From Willaertia magna (lineage: Eukaryota > Heterolobosea > Eutetramitea > Acrasida > Naegleriidae), in contig CADWAF010004558.1 in assembly GCA_902984215.1 (NCBI GenBank), positions 1 to 64,000 of the forward strand: DNA of 64,000 bases, given 5' to 3'. The translations under genes were made by a program, and so were the position numbers. The first letter of the stretch is position 1. Every line of letters starts with the position of its first letter. The notes below the pieces were generated by a model. It was not told the DNA's origin. It saw only the letters and a program-made list of their open reading frames with translations, and searched no databases. Positions 18,232-28,494 of this stretch are shown piece after piece.

Positions 18232-19809
18232 ATGAACCCACTAAGTTTTAACTTAAATAATCCGAACAATATAAACGAAGAACAACCTAAAACTTTATTA
18301 AGGTTAAATACCAAGCTCTTGGAAAACCCTACTGAAGATGATATGATGATTATAAATGATAGCAACAGCAGTTATGGAGCTTCAACAAGTTCTCCAATGG
18401 GGAATGTTCCAATAACATTACCTTATCAAAGCCTTCCTGTGGGCAACAGTGGAGAGGATAATTTCAAACTTATTTCTAACTCTAATTATATCTCTCCTAA
18501 TCCTTTTCAATTTAATAACAATAAACGTCATTCATACTCTTACAAATCCTCTTCGGGAAGAAGTAGTAGCTTTAATGGTGGATATAACTATCCTCAATTT
18601 GAAAACACCCAATTGAGAGCACCAATTCAAAACCAGCAACAGGTAAACTTCAATTTCAATCAACTCCTACAACAGAATCAAACTTCACCTCAAGGAAGTT
18701 TCCCTTCGAACCAGATGCAATATAGTCCTACTGCCTCAACCACCCCCATCAGTACCAAAGCCTTCCAGAGACTATCAGGTAGTAATAACAACAGTAATAC
18801 TTCATCTCCTAAATCCTCAAAATTCATGCTTAAATCCATAGACCCTGAAATAATGGAAAGACTATCACCAGCAAGAAAAAGATCTAACTCAGACCCAACA
18901 CCTAAAACTACTAAGCTAAAGAAAAAGAGATCTTGTGCTAGATGGACTGAAGAAGAGAATAAAAAACTTATAGAGGCATACATAAAATATGAAGGAAAGA
19001 ATTGGAGCTCAATCGCTAAGGCAGTAGGTAATAAAACTAGTGATCAATGTAATCAACACTGGTGGAGAGTGCTTAATCCCGAAATTTGCAAAGAACCGTG
19101 GTCAGCAGAGGAGGATCAGGTACTTTTGGACAAAGTACAAGAGTGTGGTGAAAGTTCTTGGAAGAAAGTTTCGCAGGGGCTCAAAGGGAGAACAGATCTT
19201 CAATGTAGACACAGATGGAATCAATTGAAAAAGTTAACCAAAAAACAAAACTTGTCTTCTCCTAAGGATTTAGTTCAGCAAGAAGGCCAAAGGCAAAAAA
19301 GCGAGACAAATTCAGGAGATATTATTCCACTTAACAATTATTCTACAAAGTTAACGGATTCCTTGACAATTCAACCCTCTGAAACGATAGTACAACAAGG
19401 AAACTTAATTTTAAATGAACATTATCCAACAGAAACTGTTACTTTAGAGTCTGGTAACGCAACAACTATTAACAATCTTTTACAACAAGATATCAGAAAT
19501 CCCTACCAAAGTTCATACCAACAACCTTTTCACTATCCCCAAAACAACTATTACCACCATCAACCAGCTCATTATGCAATATCTGAATTGCATAACCTTA
19601 ATACTGAACAGACTAACGAAGAATTCTTTGAGCCAATCATTACAACAGCTCCTCAACATCATGAAGACACTGCCATTGACATAGACCTTCTATATAATTT
19701 AATACAAAACCAGAGAATAATGGAAAATAGAGGAAATGAATCTGAGCTTTATGAACCAACACCAGACCAATTACAACACCAACTACATCACCATCATCAT
19801 TATTATTAA
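18232..19809 (+). CDS. R2R3-type Myb DNA-binding protein
   Basis: The 525-residue intronless protein starts at the ATG at 18232. Two adjacent Myb/SANT repeats lie at about residues 232-335: RWTEEENKKLIEAYIKYEGK with NWSSIAKAVGNKTSDQCNQHW, then PWSAEEDQVLLDKVQECGES with SWKKVSQGLKGRTDLQCRHRW. The regularly spaced Trp residues of each repeat are intact, indicating real DNA binding. Flanks are S/N/Q/P-rich and disordered, with a basic TKLKKKRSC segment just before the repeats as a likely nuclear signal, and a His run (HHHHHH-like) at the C-terminus. Codon use is noticeably less AT-biased than in the housekeeping neighbours. Role: sequence-specific transcription factor; targets unknown. Confidence 0.9.
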   Translation: MNPLSFNLNNPNNINEEQPKTLLRLNTKLLENPTEDDMMIINDSNSSYGASTSSPMGNVPITLPYQSLPVGNSGEDNFKLISNSNYISPNPFQFNNNKRHSYSYKSSSGRSSSFNGGYNYPQFENTQLRAPIQNQQQVNFNFNQLLQQNQTSPQGSFPSNQMQYSPTASTTPISTKAFQRLSGSNNNSNTSSPKSSKFMLKSIDPEIMERLSPARKRSNSDPTPKTTKLKKKRSCARWTEEENKKLIEAYIKYEGKNWSSIAKAVGNKTSDQCNQHWWRVLNPEICKEPWSAEEDQVLLDKVQECGESSWKKVSQGLKGRTDLQCRHRWNQLKKLTKKQNLSSPKDLVQQEGQRQKSETNSGDIIPLNNYSTKLTDSLTIQPSETIVQQGNLILNEHYPTETVTLESGNATTINNLLQQDIRNPYQSSYQQPFHYPQNNYYHHQPAHYAISELHNLNTEQTNEEFFEPIITTAPQHHEDTAIDIDLLYNLIQNQRIMENRGNESELYEPTPDQLQHQLHHHHHYY

Positions 19810-19913
19810 TAGGTGGTATTAGCTTGTATATTAGTGTAATTTAGTAGAAAAATCTTTAGACGGTCTTTTATAAGGTTTGAGATTAGTTTACAATAAAATT
19901 CTGTACATTACAT

Positions 19914-20795
19914 TTACTCTTTGTTCCCCGCTTCATACTTGAATTTATACAATTCTTTGAGGTATGGTTCATTTATCTCCTCTAACGCACTCATCATTTC
20001 CTTTTTCTCGTCTTCTGTAATTGATTCTTTAGATGTGGCATCAAATTCTTCCTTTAGAAAATCAGCATTCCTATTGTCCACATCCTCAAAACCGTTCTCA
20101 TAAATAGATGAATTATATCTTTTGTAAAAATTGTAAAAGTTTTCTTTTGTTTCAAAAAGTAATCTGAGCTTCATCTGTGGCAGCTCAATTTTTCTTGAAA
20201 ATTTAGAGTTGTCCCTTTCGAAAGCCTTAATTAAATAAGCATTTTTCATTGCGACCCTTGCCGCTGAAATATCGTCGTCATTCAGCAATTTATTTATTTC
20301 TGAATTATAAATCAACTCATTAAATTCCTTTAGACCTGTATCACCCAAAAGTTTGGTTCTGTTAGCTTCCGTACCTACCATAAGTTTTCTTATTTCAGAA
20401 TCATCATTATCAAACTTTACCGAGATTATCTTATCAGTTGTTGATCTTTTACTAGTACTGTGAGACCTGCTAGAAGGAGATGTTACTACTTGGGCTGGGG
20501 TGTTTGGTTTACTTTTGTATCTGTAATAAGACGAAGAATTACCACTACTTCTACTTGATCTTCCCGATGGGGCTGATCCTTGTCTTCTTTTTCTTAGTGA
20601 AGATGGTAAAACAACAACATTGTTCTCTAATAAGGGAGCCTTTCCCAAGCTGCTTTTTGGTGATAGAGCATCATGTAAACTTTCCATTAAATTACCAGTC
20701 TTTATTGGAGTCCCGCTCAATTTTCTAATCTCCAAACTTTTATTTGTCTGGCTTACCGCTTCTGTTGAAGGTCTAAAAGCCGATCTTATAATCAT
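19914..20795 (-). CDS. Hypothetical serine-rich basic protein
   Basis: The 293-residue intronless frame starts at the ATG at 20793-20795. I do not recognise a family. The first 135 residues are disordered and rich in S/R/K/P, with a dense RSSRSSGNSSSYYRYKS stretch that suggests phosphorylation. The second half is charged and helical (FSRKIELPQMKLRLLFETKE, then a run of E/D/K), ending in AGNKE. It is convergent with the Myb gene and divergent from the RecQ4-like gene with 89 bp between starts, so they may share a promoter region. Like the Myb gene its codons are relatively balanced. Confidence 0.7.
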   Translation of the reverse strand: MIIRSAFRPSTEAVSQTNKSLEIRKLSGTPIKTGNLMESLHDALSPKSSLGKAPLLENNVVVLPSSLRKRRQGSAPSGRSSRSSGNSSSYYRYKSKPNTPAQVVTSPSSRSHSTSKRSTTDKIISVKFDNDDSEIRKLMVGTEANRTKLLGDTGLKEFNELIYNSEINKLLNDDDISAARVAMKNAYLIKAFERDNSKFSRKIELPQMKLRLLFETKENFYNFYKRYNSSIYENGFEDVDNRNADFLKEEFDATSKESITEDEKKEMMSALEEINEPYLKELYKFKYEAGNKE

Positions 20796-20884
20796 CTATT
20801 CCATAACAACAAGTGTATTTTTTCTTTCTGTGGCAGTATCTTTCTTTTCCCGCCAAATGTGTTTGTTTTAAAATTCAAATAAAA

Positions 20885-23530
20885 ATGTCAAAAAGAAAAT
20901 TATTGAGGGCATTTGAAACTAGAAAACAAGATGACAATACATTGGAATTACCATTCTCAATTCAAGGAATGGACCATTTATTTAAAAACAATAATACTAA
21001 AACAACAAGTGCTTCATTTATAACTCCTATGGATTCCAATTCACTTAAAAAGAAGAAAACAAACAACAACAATAATTTTGTTGAAAGAGGAAAGAATTAT
21101 CAAATCATTAAAGAACAACAAGAAAAAGAACATTTAGAAGAATTAGAATTTAAAAAAGAAGAAGAGACACTATGGAATGAAAAACAACTAGAAAAAGAAC
21201 TTAAAGAAACCGATTCTTCCACTAACTTTAAAACAGAAGCTAATTTCGTTAGATATAACACAAAAAGAAAATACAGAAGAGGAAGAAAACCGTATGGTAG
21301 AGGAGGTAGACGAAAAGGAACCTTTGATTACAAGAAGAACGAGGAAGAGGAACAAGAAGAAGAACAAAGTGTGAAAGAAGAACAAGAAGAAGAAAATGAT
21401 GAAGAAATGTTAATTGACGAAGAAGAAAATGTAAATAATAATGGTATTTCTTTAGATTATACTATAGAAGATATTGTAAACTCTAAAGAAATAGCTCAAG
21501 AAGTGCTTGGAAAATATTTTAAATATAAAGAATTTAGAAAAGGTCAATTTGAAACAATTCAAAGAATTTTAAGAAAACAATCTACTTTATTAATATCTGG
21601 AACAGGAAGTGGAAAGTCTCTTTGTTATCAATTTCCAACATTTTTACTATCAACTGTGAATTGTCAAAAGAAAGAATTTGTAATTGTGGTATCTCCTTTA
21701 ATTTCTTTAATGGAAGACCAAAGAAAGAATTTAATGAATGGAATATCAGGTGCTTTGCTTACGAATCATCAAACACATCAACAAAGAAGTAAAATATTAC
21801 AAGATGTTAGAAAAGGATTAATTAAAATTTTGTTTATATCCCCAGAAAGACTTTGTGACATTAAATTTATTGAATACGCTAAACAATTACCTCCAATCAG
21901 TTTTGTTTGTATTGACGAAGCCCACTGTATGTCTGAATGGTCTCATAATTTTAGACCTTCTTATTTAAATATAAGGAAGGTATTAGAAACTGAATTAAAT
22001 GTTAAAACTATACTTGCATTGACTGGTACAGCAACTAAAAGAACTGAAGAATCTATTTGTGATTATTTAAATATTGATAAAAGTGAGGGAGTAATTAGAG
22101 ATTCACTTTCTAGAAGTAATTTAATTAAAACTGTTTCTATTGGTCAACCAAGTAAATTTACTGCAGTATTAAACTTATTACAAAGTGAAAGAATGAAAGA
22201 TTGCTTAGATTCAATAATTATTTATACAACGTTTAGAAAAGATGCTGAACAATTAGCAAGTCATTTACTTTTGAATGGTATCACAGCCATCCCATATCAT
22301 GCTGGATTAGACTCGAACCAAAGAAAAAAGATACAAACACAATTTGTTAATAAGGAAATATCAATTATAATTGCTACAGTTGCTTTTGGTATGGGTATTA
22401 ATATATCTAGTGTTAAATCAGTAATACATTTCAATTTACCTAGATCTGTAGAGAGTTATATTCAAGAGATTGGTAGAGCTGGTAGAGATGGAGAAGAATC
22501 ACAATGTCATATCTTTTTTGATGAAGATGATTATATTACTTCTAGATGTTTATGTTATAGTAACTATGTAGATATTTTTACAGTAAAGAAATTTTTACAA
22601 AAGATTTTACAAGAAGAAAGTAATAAGATATCAGTTTTAGGAATAAAACAATTAGAAAAATTATTAGATTTAAAATCTGAAGTGATATTTACCTTATTAA
22701 ATATTATCCACCAAAAAGGTTATATTAAATTACTTCCAAATACAACTCATATATTTACAATTCAATTTCTAAAAAGTGTACCAAGTGAATTATCAAAGAA
22801 ATATAATTGGATAAAAGAAGCATTAAAGAAACAAACAAAAACATCTAATTTAGTTATAGACTTACCTAAAATTGCTAAAGAATGTAATCATTCATTTCTT
22901 GAGTTAGAAAATGAAATTACTGGATTAAAAGAAATTGGTGAAATTAAATTTGAAAGAAAATCAGAAGCATTCTGTTTAGAATTACTAACTGATGAAGAAA
23001 ATAATAATAAATTAATAAGTAAAAATGTTATTGAACTATCTCAAGAATTATCAAATGAAATGAAACTATTGGAATCTATAAATATTAAGAAATTGGATGC
23101 CATGTACTATTTAGCAAAACAATACATTATTTCTGATGAACAAGCTATGAGAAAGAGAACAGTTATTTCTAAATTATTGGGTAAAACTATGGAGGAAAGA
23201 ATTAATGAATATTTTACTTGTGCTGATGAAGAAAGTTTCTGCAAGACATTAGAATCTTATAAAGAAAGAAATAATGAAGTTGTAAAGATTGAATTAATTG
23301 GAAAAGATAAAACATTAATTGAGGCAGATTGTTTTATACTTTTAAAGAAATTAGAGGGAATTCAAAATGCTAAAACATTAACAAAAATACTTTGTGGCAT
23401 AAATAGTCCTAATATAACTTTTGATTTATATAAAACATGTGGTATGTGGGGAAGGTATAAGCACATTGATTTCTACTCGTTACTTGACATTGCTAAAGAT
23501 GTATTCCTTAAGGTTCAAAGTGAAGATTAA
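20885..23530 (+). CDS. RecQ4-like DNA helicase
   Basis: The 881-residue intronless protein starts at the ATG at 20885. An N-terminal 190 residues are charged and low-complexity, with an RGR-type basic patch (KRKYRRGRKPYGRGGRRKG). The helicase core starts at about 200: motif 0 KEFRKGQFETIQ, Walker A GTGSGKS (about 240-246), motif Ia VVSPLISLMEDQ, DEAH box CIDEAHCMSEWSHNFRPSY, ALTGTATKRT, TVAFGMGIN and QEIGRAGRDG. After motif VI the sequence runs HIFFDEDDYITSRCLCYSNYVDIFTVKKF, the pattern of RECQL4, and there is no four-Cys zinc cluster, unlike the RecQ gene at 15 kb. Family role: replication initiation and genome stability in the nucleus, sometimes mitochondria. The N-terminus has no convincing Sld2 motif by eye. 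Confidence 0.9.
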   Translation: MSKRKLLRAFETRKQDDNTLELPFSIQGMDHLFKNNNTKTTSASFITPMDSNSLKKKKTNNNNNFVERGKNYQIIKEQQEKEHLEELEFKKEEETLWNEKQLEKELKETDSSTNFKTEANFVRYNTKRKYRRGRKPYGRGGRRKGTFDYKKNEEEEQEEEQSVKEEQEEENDEEMLIDEEENVNNNGISLDYTIEDIVNSKEIAQEVLGKYFKYKEFRKGQFETIQRILRKQSTLLISGTGSGKSLCYQFPTFLLSTVNCQKKEFVIVVSPLISLMEDQRKNLMNGISGALLTNHQTHQQRSKILQDVRKGLIKILFISPERLCDIKFIEYAKQLPPISFVCIDEAHCMSEWSHNFRPSYLNIRKVLETELNVKTILALTGTATKRTEESICDYLNIDKSEGVIRDSLSRSNLIKTVSIGQPSKFTAVLNLLQSERMKDCLDSIIIYTTFRKDAEQLASHLLLNGITAIPYHAGLDSNQRKKIQTQFVNKEISIIIATVAFGMGINISSVKSVIHFNLPRSVESYIQEIGRAGRDGEESQCHIFFDEDDYITSRCLCYSNYVDIFTVKKFLQKILQEESNKISVLGIKQLEKLLDLKSEVIFTLLNIIHQKGYIKLLPNTTHIFTIQFLKSVPSELSKKYNWIKEALKKQTKTSNLVIDLPKIAKECNHSFLELENEITGLKEIGEIKFERKSEAFCLELLTDEENNNKLISKNVIELSQELSNEMKLLESINIKKLDAMYYLAKQYIISDEQAMRKRTVISKLLGKTMEERINEYFTCADEESFCKTLESYKERNNEVVKIELIGKDKTLIEADCFILLKKLEGIQNAKTLTKILCGINSPNITFDLYKTCGMWGRYKHIDFYSLLDIAKDVFLKVQSED

Positions 23531-23580
23531 AGAAACTTTTAAAGCACATCACCAAGGGGAGTGGATCCAACCTTAAAAAA

Positions 23581-25812
23581 ATGACTGACAATAAATTATT
23601 ATTGAGTGACCTACCACTCGAGATGATTCATTTGATTTTTCATTATTTAGATATTAGATCCTTAATAAACATAATGTCAAGCAGTTCTTTTTATTTTCAT
23701 GCAAGCATTCAATTTATTTTATCGGGTAGTTTTAGAAATTCAATTGTAAAGGATGATCAACAATCAACCTTTTTACTAGATGAAAAACAATTAAAATATT
23801 TTATTTCAAGTTTATTGAAAGATAATAATTCTTATTTATCAATTAAAAGAATAGATTTATCTAATTTTATGATTACAAAGATGAATTCAATTATTTCAGT
23901 TTGTAATTTAATGAAGGTATATAATATTAATGAATTAATTATTGATTTTAAATTTATTAAAGATTATTATAATATACCAATTGAATTAAAAGAAATTATT
24001 TTAAATTTAAAATTATTAGATGTCAGAAATATTTCACCAAAATTAATTTTAGATAATATTAACAGTGAAAATAAATTAGAACATTTATTTATTGAAGATA
24101 TTTCAAATTTTGATTATAAATCTTACGTTTTAGTTTGTAATAACGTTTTTAAAAATTTAAAAACCTTGCATTGTTCAATTTCTAATAAACAAGTAGGTGG
24201 AAATTTTAAAAGTTTATTTAAATATTTAAATAAAATTGAAGAGTTAAATATTCAATTTTTATTAACCAATGACAGTTTATATTTAGACGGTTTAGATATT
24301 ATTTTAGAAATGGATTTAGAATTAATTAATTTATTTTTAGAAAATGGTAAACATTTAAATAATTTAAATATTTCTACTTTTAGTAATGTAACACTCTTTT
24401 TAAAGTTTTCTGAACAAGAAAAGAATACAATTTTAGAAATTATAAAAGATCAACCTATTTTTCCAAAATTAAAAGAATTATATTTAAATACTTATTTATC
24501 TAAAGATAGTAATTCTGTTTTAAAATATATTATTTCAAATCAATCTAATTCATTAAATAAATTAACAATGAAGTATGAAAGTTATAATGAATATATTGAT
24601 TTAATTTTTAGTAATTTAAATACAATTAATGAATTAACCTTAATTGGACGTTCTTCTCTCAGTGATTATTATAATATTGATTATTCTGGAAAGAAATTAA
24701 TTATCAATAAGTTAATTACAAAACAATTACGAATTGATGAATTACAATATTTAAATTTATTAAATGGAATGAAATTATTAAAAGAAATTTATATTTTAAG
24801 TGATTCACAAATAATAGGAGCATATGAATCATTTAATAAATTTAATTCAATAAAATTATCATTAGAAACTATTTATTTATATAAGTGTACCATTAATAGG
24901 TGTCTTTTAGAATTTTTAATTAAAAAAAGTGAAACAAATTTAAATAAATTAAGTTTATTTAAGACAAATATAGAAAATAGAGAAGAGGATGTTAAAAAAG
25001 AATTTGAAAAGATTAAAATATTACGTAACACTAATGAAATTAAAAATTTAGAGAAATTAAGATATTTAAAGTTAGATGATTGTAGAGGCAGATATGATTT
25101 AATATTTATATATTTATTAAGATATAACTTTCCTTTACTTAATAAGTTATTTATAAATCAATGTTATTCCATTAATCATGATTTATTAGAATATTCATTT
25201 ACGGTATTTAACATGTCAAATTTAATTGAATTAGAATTGTATGGATGTCCATTCGATGATAATTTGATGCTTAAAATGTTCCAATTTATTGAAAATAATC
25301 GCAATATTTTAAATAATGGAATTAAATTATGTTTAGAAGGCAACATTACAGAACAAGGATTATTACAAATACCAAAACAATTTAGAAATAAAATTGTTGA
25401 ATTAAAATTATTAAATTCAACAATTAATTTAAATACTCATTCAACAGAAATAATTGAATTCTTAAATGATTTAAGTAATGATTTGACAATATGCTGTTTA
25501 AATTTTAGAGAATTTGGTCCAACAAAAGAAATTTTTAAAGTTATTTCAAATAAATTTAAAGATTTAAGAATTTTAAATATTCAAGGTAATGTGGAAAATA
25601 CCATTACAAAAGAAGATGTCATTCAATTAATTGATAAATTAGATAAAATTGAATTGGTTTATTTAAATTGTATTAAAAATTTTACTGCTGAAGAAGTTGA
25701 AACTTTTAGAATGAAAATTAGATTACAACAAAGGTCAGCTCCAAAACTTATTATTCCAATTAAAAAAGTATCAAATTCTTCATCTAAAAATAGTGGTTGT
25801 AATATTTTTTAA
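23581..25812 (+). CDS. F-box protein with degenerate leucine-rich repeats
   Basis: The 743-residue intronless protein starts at the ATG at 23581. Residues 7-40 form an F-box (LSDLPLEMIHLIFHYLD, then IRSLINIMSSSS). The remainder is a long series of leucine/asparagine-rich units of about 25-30 residues (for example NIKLEELNIQ-like, LRYLKLDDCRG, LIELELYGCPF, DLRILNIQGNV), as in FBXL-type LRR solenoids. Family role: substrate receptor of an SCF ubiquitin ligase, with the LRR arc binding the target. Repeats are AT-driven and degenerate, so a count is uncertain (about 15-20). It is 50 bp downstream of the RecQ4-like gene on the same strand. Confidence 0.75.
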   Translation: MTDNKLLLSDLPLEMIHLIFHYLDIRSLINIMSSSSFYFHASIQFILSGSFRNSIVKDDQQSTFLLDEKQLKYFISSLLKDNNSYLSIKRIDLSNFMITKMNSIISVCNLMKVYNINELIIDFKFIKDYYNIPIELKEIILNLKLLDVRNISPKLILDNINSENKLEHLFIEDISNFDYKSYVLVCNNVFKNLKTLHCSISNKQVGGNFKSLFKYLNKIEELNIQFLLTNDSLYLDGLDIILEMDLELINLFLENGKHLNNLNISTFSNVTLFLKFSEQEKNTILEIIKDQPIFPKLKELYLNTYLSKDSNSVLKYIISNQSNSLNKLTMKYESYNEYIDLIFSNLNTINELTLIGRSSLSDYYNIDYSGKKLIINKLITKQLRIDELQYLNLLNGMKLLKEIYILSDSQIIGAYESFNKFNSIKLSLETIYLYKCTINRCLLEFLIKKSETNLNKLSLFKTNIENREEDVKKEFEKIKILRNTNEIKNLEKLRYLKLDDCRGRYDLIFIYLLRYNFPLLNKLFINQCYSINHDLLEYSFTVFNMSNLIELELYGCPFDDNLMLKMFQFIENNRNILNNGIKLCLEGNITEQGLLQIPKQFRNKIVELKLLNSTINLNTHSTEIIEFLNDLSNDLTICCLNFREFGPTKEIFKVISNKFKDLRILNIQGNVENTITKEDVIQLIDKLDKIELVYLNCIKNFTAEEVETFRMKIRLQQRSAPKLIIPIKKVSNSSSKNSGCNIF

Positions 25813-25820
25813 TAAACAAT

Positions 25821-26033
25821 TTAATAATTATTATTTTGTCTTTCAAATTCTTCTTGTTGTAATCTCATCCTTTCTTGTCTTCTAACAATATCAGAAGATT
25901 CACTTGATCCGTTACTTGTTAATAAAGTTGAAATAAAATCTATTGGATTATAATTATTTAAATAAAAATATAATGAAATTCCAATAATAATGGTTATAAT
26001 TGCAGTAATGATAAACAAGTTGTTTGCTTTCAT
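25821..26033 (-). CDS. Small single-pass membrane protein
   Basis: The 70-residue protein starts at the ATG at 26031-26033. One hydrophobic helix (residues 6-25, FIITAIITIIIGISLYFYL) is followed by a polar, mostly charged tail ending in an amphipathic VRRQERMRLQQEEFERQ helix. A single N-terminal anchor with a cytosolic helical tail recalls the topology of VIMP/selenoprotein S, but the sequence is too short and degenerate to claim that. It ends 8 bp from the convergent F-box gene. A real gene is likely because the hydrophobic segment is followed by non-repetitive charged sequence, but no homologue is recognised. Confidence 0.5.
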   Translation of the reverse strand: MKANNLFIITAIITIIIGISLYFYLNNYNPIDFISTLLTSNGSSESSDIVRRQERMRLQQEEFERQNNNY

Positions 26034-26175
26034 TGTTCCGATAAGCTTGTTAATGTTTGACTATTTTTTTTAATTTTGTAAACACGTGTCAACATTCATT
26101 AAGGATTGTAAATGTGTAAACAAATGTACTTTATATTTATTAACTTTTTCACAAAGTTAACGTCATAGCTGTTTA

Positions 26176-27594
26176 TTAATACTCTTTTTCTTCTTCTATT
26201 GAAGAAACCATTGAAGTATTATTACTATCATTTGAACTGCCCCCTTGTCTTCTAATATATCTTCTTCTTCTTTGTCTTTCCTTACTTTGTGTATCACTAT
26301 TTTGTTCAATCTTAACCTTTCCCTTAATATTTTGATTTTCCATTATTATTGAAGGTTGAACAACTGTACTACTATTTTGAATAGTATTATTATTAGGTAT
26401 CACTGGAGGTGCTATCAATGGTTGTTGTGGTTGTTGAGAAGCATTAACAGTTGATTGACTTGTAGTAGTTGTTTGATTTACATCAAAAAAATTACTATAA
26501 GTCTTTCCATTCAATCTTCTAGATCCTTTTGCATTATTAGCATTATAAGTATTTTTAAATGAACTTGAATCATAAATTGTAAAAGCATTATTCCCTCTTC
26601 CTTTACTATTATTAATACCACTATTATTATTATTATTACTGTTTGGACTACTAAAACTTAGAGGTTGTGGATGATTTTGTGGACGAATTGGTGATGCATT
26701 AGGTAAATTCATTGTTGATGATGAGGTTTGCTTAGAAGAAGATGGTGGTGGAGAAGAAACTACCATTGTCCTTATTGGAATAGGATTTGGTGTTGTAGTG
26801 ATAGTATTAGTTGAGATATTAGTTGAAACATTTGTTGAACTACTTTCTTGATTATTATTTAACTGTTTTTTAGGTTTATGTTTTCTTCTTGATGTTTCAA
26901 TTCTTAAACTATTATCACTGTCGCTATCACTTACTTCATCCATTATATTCTTTCTTTTCTTTACATTTATTTCTTCTTCATCTTCTAACTCAATGTCTTC
27001 AGAACTATTACTTTTCTTATTATTTTCTAATTCCATATTATTTTCTTTCTCTTCATTAATAACATTAATTAATGAATTATTTCCAACTTCTTTTGTTTCA
27101 CGTGAAGAAGAAATACTTGTAGTTATTGGAGAATTATTTGATGCCTCTAAAGCTACAGAACTTAATAATGACATTGAATCATTCTTATTACTTGTTCTTT
27201 CCGAAAGAATTGAATTATATTCAATTTGATTATTTCTATTATTAGTTATAGTTTGTTGTAGTTGTAGTTGTTCAAACATTAATTCTTTCATTAAATCTTT
27301 TAAAACTTTATTTTCAATTTTTAAATAATGATTGTCTTCTTCTAATTGATTAATTTTTAATTGTAATTTATTTATTAATACATTATTACTATCTAAAGTA
27401 TTATTATTTAATGTGGATGTATTTACATTATTTACATCAGTGTTATTTAAGGATATTGTTCTTCTTTCCTCTTGTTCTTGTTCTTCTTGTTCTTGATGAT
27501 CACTTAGTGTTGTAGAAGAAATTAAATTATTACTTTCTTTGGACATTACTGCAGTTGAGGTAGATGTTGGTTGTTGAATAATTATTTCAGCCAT
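26176..27594 (-). CDS. Low-complexity protein with a short coiled coil
   Basis: The 472-residue intronless frame starts at the ATG at 27592-27594. No family recognised. A leucine-zipper-like heptad (INKLQLKINQLEEDNHYLKIENKVLKDLM pattern, about residues 72-110) is the only ordered segment and could mediate dimerisation. The rest is S/N/T/Q/P-rich. Basic clusters (RRKHKPKK at about 235 and RQRRRRYIRRQ near the C-terminus) look like nuclear localisation signals. The zipper is not preceded by a bZIP basic region, so a DNA-binding role is not supported; a nuclear scaffold or regulator is a guess. Confidence 0.65.
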   Translation of the reverse strand: MAEIIIQQPTSTSTAVMSKESNNLISSTTLSDHQEQEEQEQEERRTISLNNTDVNNVNTSTLNNNTLDSNNVLINKLQLKINQLEEDNHYLKIENKVLKDLMKELMFEQLQLQQTITNNRNNQIEYNSILSERTSNKNDSMSLLSSVALEASNNSPITTSISSSRETKEVGNNSLINVINEEKENNMELENNKKSNSSEDIELEDEEEINVKKRKNIMDEVSDSDSDNSLRIETSRRKHKPKKQLNNNQESSSTNVSTNISTNTITTTPNPIPIRTMVVSSPPPSSSKQTSSSTMNLPNASPIRPQNHPQPLSFSSPNSNNNNNSGINNSKGRGNNAFTIYDSSSFKNTYNANNAKGSRRLNGKTYSNFFDVNQTTTTSQSTVNASQQPQQPLIAPPVIPNNNTIQNSSTVVQPSIIMENQNIKGKVKIEQNSDTQSKERQRRRRYIRRQGGSSNDSNNTSMVSSIEEEKEY

Positions 27595-28494
27595 AATTTC
27601 ATATTAGGTTTTTTAATAATTTTTTTATTATTTTTTTTTATTTTAAAAAACGGTTTGGCTGTTTTGCTAAAATTGTTCTTTTTGTTAGTTTACATAATTA
27701 GAACTGTTAAATTTTTGTAAAACCAAATTCCTAATAAAGACTTAGCTATGAGGAAGCAAAAAAAAAATAAAGTTAAAAAAAGATTGTTGTTTTTTTCTTT
27801 TGTTGCTTACGCAATCAACAACAATTAAAAAACAATCACAAAACTAACCACAAGCTAGCTTTTTACAGTTTTTTTTAACACTATATTCAATCAATTGTCA
27901 GCAATCGACGACCCAAAAAAATAAATCTAAAAGGTCAACAGATTTTATTCTTACACCAAGCTTGTTGACAAACCGTTTATCATCATTAAAATTATTAATT
28001 CCATCAACAAACTGTTAATTAACTACTAAAATTTCCCTCTAGATATCTAAAAGTAAACAACCCCTGACAGCAAAAAGACCTTTTTTTTACCGCCAAAAAA
28101 AAATAGATAGATTTAAAAAAATATTTTTGAGTCATCAACAAAAAACCCATCTTCTTCTTTTCACAAAAAAGAAAAATAAAAGTTGTCCGAATTAAATCAA
28201 AACAAGGATTCATCAAATACTTCTTTTTCTTCGTCTTCTTCTATAGATCAGTTATCATCAACAACCACAACAGCTACTCGACAAGAACAAGAACCAATAA
28301 TAGGTACTATTAATAACCAACAGCAACCACTCGTAACTAAATTTACTTCTGCTTCGATAGAAAAAAAGCAACCCTTTTCCACACCACCGACAAATACAAC
28401 AACAACTAGTAGTAGTTATTATACTAATAATACCAATAATAAAAGTAATTATAAATTTATAAATTCCATATTATCATATTTTGAGAAGAGCAAT
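27595..28494. other. Long divergent region and AUG-free leader of the SAPS gene
   Basis: The first 580 bp are rich in long A and T runs and short inverted segments, with one short plus-strand ATG frame at 27748 (about 25 codons) and no other plus-strand ATG. From 28180 to 28494 the frame of the SAPS gene is open and encodes an S/T/N/Q-rich peptide without any ATG. Either this is a 5' UTR, or a coding extension started at a non-AUG codon or from an upstream exon joined at the AG at 28181-28182. Confidence 0.5.

Noticed and set aside
25821..26033. Small membrane protein as selenoprotein S/VIMP
   Set aside because: Topology is similar but only a short basic/Gln-rich helix is shared; no Sec or other diagnostic residue is seen.
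27600..28180. Structured ncRNA in the A/T-rich region upstream of the SAPS gene
   Set aside because: Inverted segments are short and A/T-run driven; no known RNA signature.
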